33,280 bases of DNA from Embleya sp040605455 (GTDB lineage Bacteria; Actinomycetota; Actinomycetes; Streptomycetales; Streptomycetaceae): NCBI RefSeq assembly GCF_040605455.1, contig NZ_JBEXCV010000104.1:1-33280 (forward strand), written 5' to 3'. Shown here piece by piece: positions 31,443 through 33,280 of this stretch. The number at the start of each line of letters is the position of its first letter. Position 1 is the stretch's first letter. The translations under genes were made by a program, and so were the position numbers. The notes beneath the pieces are model-generated. The model searched no databases, was not told the origin of the DNA, and saw nothing but the letters and a program-made list of their open reading frames with translations.

Positions 31443-32831
31443 GTGGCGAACGACGCCGGAGCCGTTTTCGATGTAGTCATTCTCGGAGGCGGGAGCGGTG
31501 GCTATGCGTGCGCCCTCCGCGCGGCCGAACTCGGTATGCGGGTCGTCCTCATCGAAAAGGGCAAGCTCGGCGGCACGTGTCTGCACAACGGCTGCATCCC
31601 GACCAAGGCGCTGCTTCACGCGGGCGAGGTCGCGGACCAGACCCGTGAGAGCGAGCAGTTCGGCGTCAAGTCGACGTTCGACGGTATCGACATCGCGGCC
31701 GTGCACGCCTACAAGGACGGCGTCATCTCGCGCCTGTTCAAGGGCCTGACCGGACTGATCAAGAGCCGCAACATCACCGTCGTCGAGGGCGCCGGCAAGC
31801 TCGTGTCGCCGACCGCGGTCGAAGTGAACGGACAGCGCTACGAGGGTCGACACGTGGTACTCGCGACCGGCTCCGTGCCCAAGTCGCTGCCGGGCCTGGA
31901 GATCGACGGCAACCGGGTGATCAACAGCGACCACGCGCTCGTGCTCGACCGGGTCCCGCAGTCCGCGGTGGTCCTGGGCGGCGGCGTGATCGGCGTCGAG
32001 TTCGCCAGTGCCTGGAAGTCCTTCGGTGTGGACGTGACCATCGTCGAGGCGCTGCCGCACCTGGTGGCCCTGGAGGACGAGGCGAGCAGCAAGCTCCTGG
32101 AGCGCGCCTTCCGCCGGCGCGGGATCAAGTTCGAGCTCGGTGCGCGCTTCGCCGGTGTCGAGTACACCGACGCGGGCGTCAAGGTCTCGCTGGAGAACGG
32201 CAAGCAGATCGAGGCCGAGCTGCTGCTCGTCGCCGTCGGTCGCGGCCCGGTCTCGGCGGGCCTGGGCTACGAGGAGGCCGGCGTCGCGATGGACCGCGGC
32301 TACGTCCTGGTCGACGAGTACTGCGCCACCGACGTGCCGACGATCTCGGCCGTGGGCGACCTCATCCCCACCCTCCAACTCGCCCACGTCGGTTTCGGCG
32401 AGGGCATTCTGGTCGCCGAGCGGATCGCCGGGCTCAACCCGGTGCCGATCGACTACGCGGGCGTGCCGCGCGTGACCTACTGCGACCCGGAGGTGGCCTC
32501 GGTCGGCCTCACCGAGGCGCAGGCGGTCGAGCGCTACGGCTCGGACAAGCTCGCCACGATCAGCTACAGCCTCGGTGGCAACGGCAAGAGTCAGATCCTC
32601 AAGACGACCGGCCAGGTCAAGGTCGTCTCGGTCAAGGACGGCCCGGTTGTCGGCATCCACATGGTCGGCGCCCGCATGGGTGAACTGACCTCGGAGGCCC
32701 AGCTGATCTACAACTGGGAGGCCCTGCCGGCCGAGGTCGCCCAGCTCATCCACCCGCACCCGACGCAGTCCGAGGCGCTTGGCGAGGCCCACCTCGCGTT
32801 GGCGGGCAAGCCGCTGCACGTCCACGACTGA
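31443..32831 (+). CDS. lpd: Dihydrolipoamide dehydrogenase (E3)
   Basis: A 462-residue flavoprotein that reoxidises dihydrolipoyl groups of 2-oxo acid dehydrogenases with NAD+. It has the FAD loop GGGSGG (15-20), the redox disulfide Cys46/Cys51 in GGTCLHNGCIPTK, the NAD-binding GGGVIGVE, SAVGDL, and the C-terminal catalytic His439/Glu444 in HPHPTQSE. GTG 31443 follows AGGAGG (31430-31435) at 7 nt, a textbook ribosome site. It leads into sucB 72 bp later, so the two likely share an mRNA. Confidence 0.96.
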   Translation: MANDAGAVFDVVILGGGSGGYACALRAAELGMRVVLIEKGKLGGTCLHNGCIPTKALLHAGEVADQTRESEQFGVKSTFDGIDIAAVHAYKDGVISRLFKGLTGLIKSRNITVVEGAGKLVSPTAVEVNGQRYEGRHVVLATGSVPKSLPGLEIDGNRVINSDHALVLDRVPQSAVVLGGGVIGVEFASAWKSFGVDVTIVEALPHLVALEDEASSKLLERAFRRRGIKFELGARFAGVEYTDAGVKVSLENGKQIEAELLLVAVGRGPVSAGLGYEEAGVAMDRGYVLVDEYCATDVPTISAVGDLIPTLQLAHVGFGEGILVAERIAGLNPVPIDYAGVPRVTYCDPEVASVGLTEAQAVERYGSDKLATISYSLGGNGKSQILKTTGQVKVVSVKDGPVVGIHMVGARMGELTSEAQLIYNWEALPAEVAQLIHPHPTQSEALGEAHLALAGKPLHVHD

Positions 32832-32903
32832 CGACGCGCCCCCAATCGCGCAACCGTCATCCAAGACACACGCCTTGAAGCGTTGAGAAGGAGTCATTGA
32901 CCC

Positions 32904-33280
32904 ATGCCGGTCTCCGTAACACTGCCCGCGCTCGGCGAGAGCGTGCAGGAGGGCACCATCACCCGCTGGCTCAAGCAGGAGGGTGAGCGCGTCGAGCTGG
33001 ACGAGCCCCTGCTCGAGGTCTCGACCGACAAGGTCGACACCGAGATCCCCTCCCCCGCCGCCGGCATTCTGGTGTCCATCAAGGCCCAGGAAGACGACAC
33101 GGTCGACGTCGGCGCCGAGCTGGCCGTGATCGACGACGGCACCGGTGCCGCGGCGCCGGCTGCCGCGCCGGCGCAGGAGGCTCCGGCTGCTCCGGCGGAG
33201 CCGGCCCAGGCCGCGCCCGCCGCTCCGGCCGCGCCTGCCGCTCAGGAGCCCGCCCCGGCTCCGGCCGCCGCCCCGGCCGC
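32904..33280 (+). CDS. sucB: Dihydrolipoamide acyltransferase (E2), 5' part
   Basis: The first 125 codons of an E2 subunit that continues past the window end. The lipoyl domain is complete: LPALGESVQEG, then EVSTDKVDTE with Lys43 as the lipoylated residue. It is followed by a long Ala/Pro-rich swinging-arm linker. ATG 32904 has AAGGAG about 10 nt ahead. The place after lpd suggests the succinyltransferase of 2-oxoglutarate dehydrogenase (SucB), although actinobacteria often share one E2 between complexes; the catalytic domain needed to tell is outside the window. Confidence 0.9.
   Translation, partial: MPVSVTLPALGESVQEGTITRWLKQEGERVELDEPLLEVSTDKVDTEIPSPAAGILVSIKAQEDDTVDVGAELAVIDDGTGAAAPAAAPAQEAPAAPAEPAQAAPAAPAAPAAQEPAPAPAAAPA

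Noticed and set aside
1..33280. Defence island, prophage, transposon or biosynthetic gene cluster
   Set aside because: No integrase, transposase, phage, toxin-antitoxin, polyketide or peptide-synthetase gene is present. The content is conserved housekeeping in a familiar actinomycete order.

Overview
The window is very GC-rich, with G or C in most third codon positions, many GTG starts and short ATGA, GTGA and TGATG gene overlaps. It reads as a chromosome segment from a high-GC actinomycete, most likely Streptomyces or another member of the Streptomycetaceae. The gene order (trpD, ctaE-qcrCAB, ctaF-ctaD-ctaC, an AdoK-like kinase, an ErpA-type protein, nadA, cobalamin genes, pepA, lpd, sucB) is the one I remember as conserved in Streptomyces and, in outline, in Mycobacterium. 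That comparison is from memory and was not searched. No phage, transposon, CRISPR array, rRNA, tRNA or biosynthetic cluster was seen.

Layout. 1-274: short repeats behind a SufS-like PLP enzyme (275-1669, minus). 1670-2183: no gene. 2184-5485, minus strand: trpD, a degenerate receiver-domain protein, a small RraB-like protein and a CtaG-family oxidase assembly protein. 5561-9762, plus strand: ctaE-qcrC-qcrA-qcrB, closed by a strong hairpin. 9918-12662, minus strand: two paralogous lipoprotein L,D-transpeptidases. 12872-15852, minus strand: ctaC-ctaD-ctaF, also closed by a strong hairpin. Together the ctaE-qcr and ctaCDF blocks encode the bc1-aa3 (complex III-IV) branch of respiration. 16088-17485: a cysteine desulfurase fused to a TusA sulfur-carrier domain. 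17498-17676: a tandem array of a short hairpin repeat. 17702-18679: AdoK-like kinase (minus). 18860-19727: a small proline-rich protein and a membrane-anchored secreted protein. 19809-20162: ErpA-like Fe-S carrier (minus). 20358-21542: nadA. 21620-22668: pspA-pspAA (minus). 22856-24228: DUF3043-type membrane protein and a methyltransferase. 24327-25325: aldo/keto reductase. 25393-25599: a small conserved protein (minus). 25693-29016: MBL-CobU fusion, cobT and cobS for the cobalamin nucleotide loop. 29174-30682: leucyl aminopeptidase. 30845-31168: a small conserved protein (minus). 31443-33280: lpd and the start of sucB, which runs off the window.

The coding content is largely conserved housekeeping. 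Most of the unexplained signal is between genes. (1) A hairpin repeat occurs nine times, with a constant 9-nt loop (GGCGCTTGA) and a 4-bp stem that changes on both sides so that pairing is kept. Six copies form an exact 26-bp tandem array. (2) Five genes have a TANNNT -10 box only 6-8 nt before the start codon, as expected for leaderless mRNAs. (3) Clean palindromes lie at the promoters of the desulfurase-TusA fusion and of nadA, and between adoK and the small gene at 18860. (4) The receiver-like protein beside the oxidase genes has lost residues needed for ordinary phospho-signalling.
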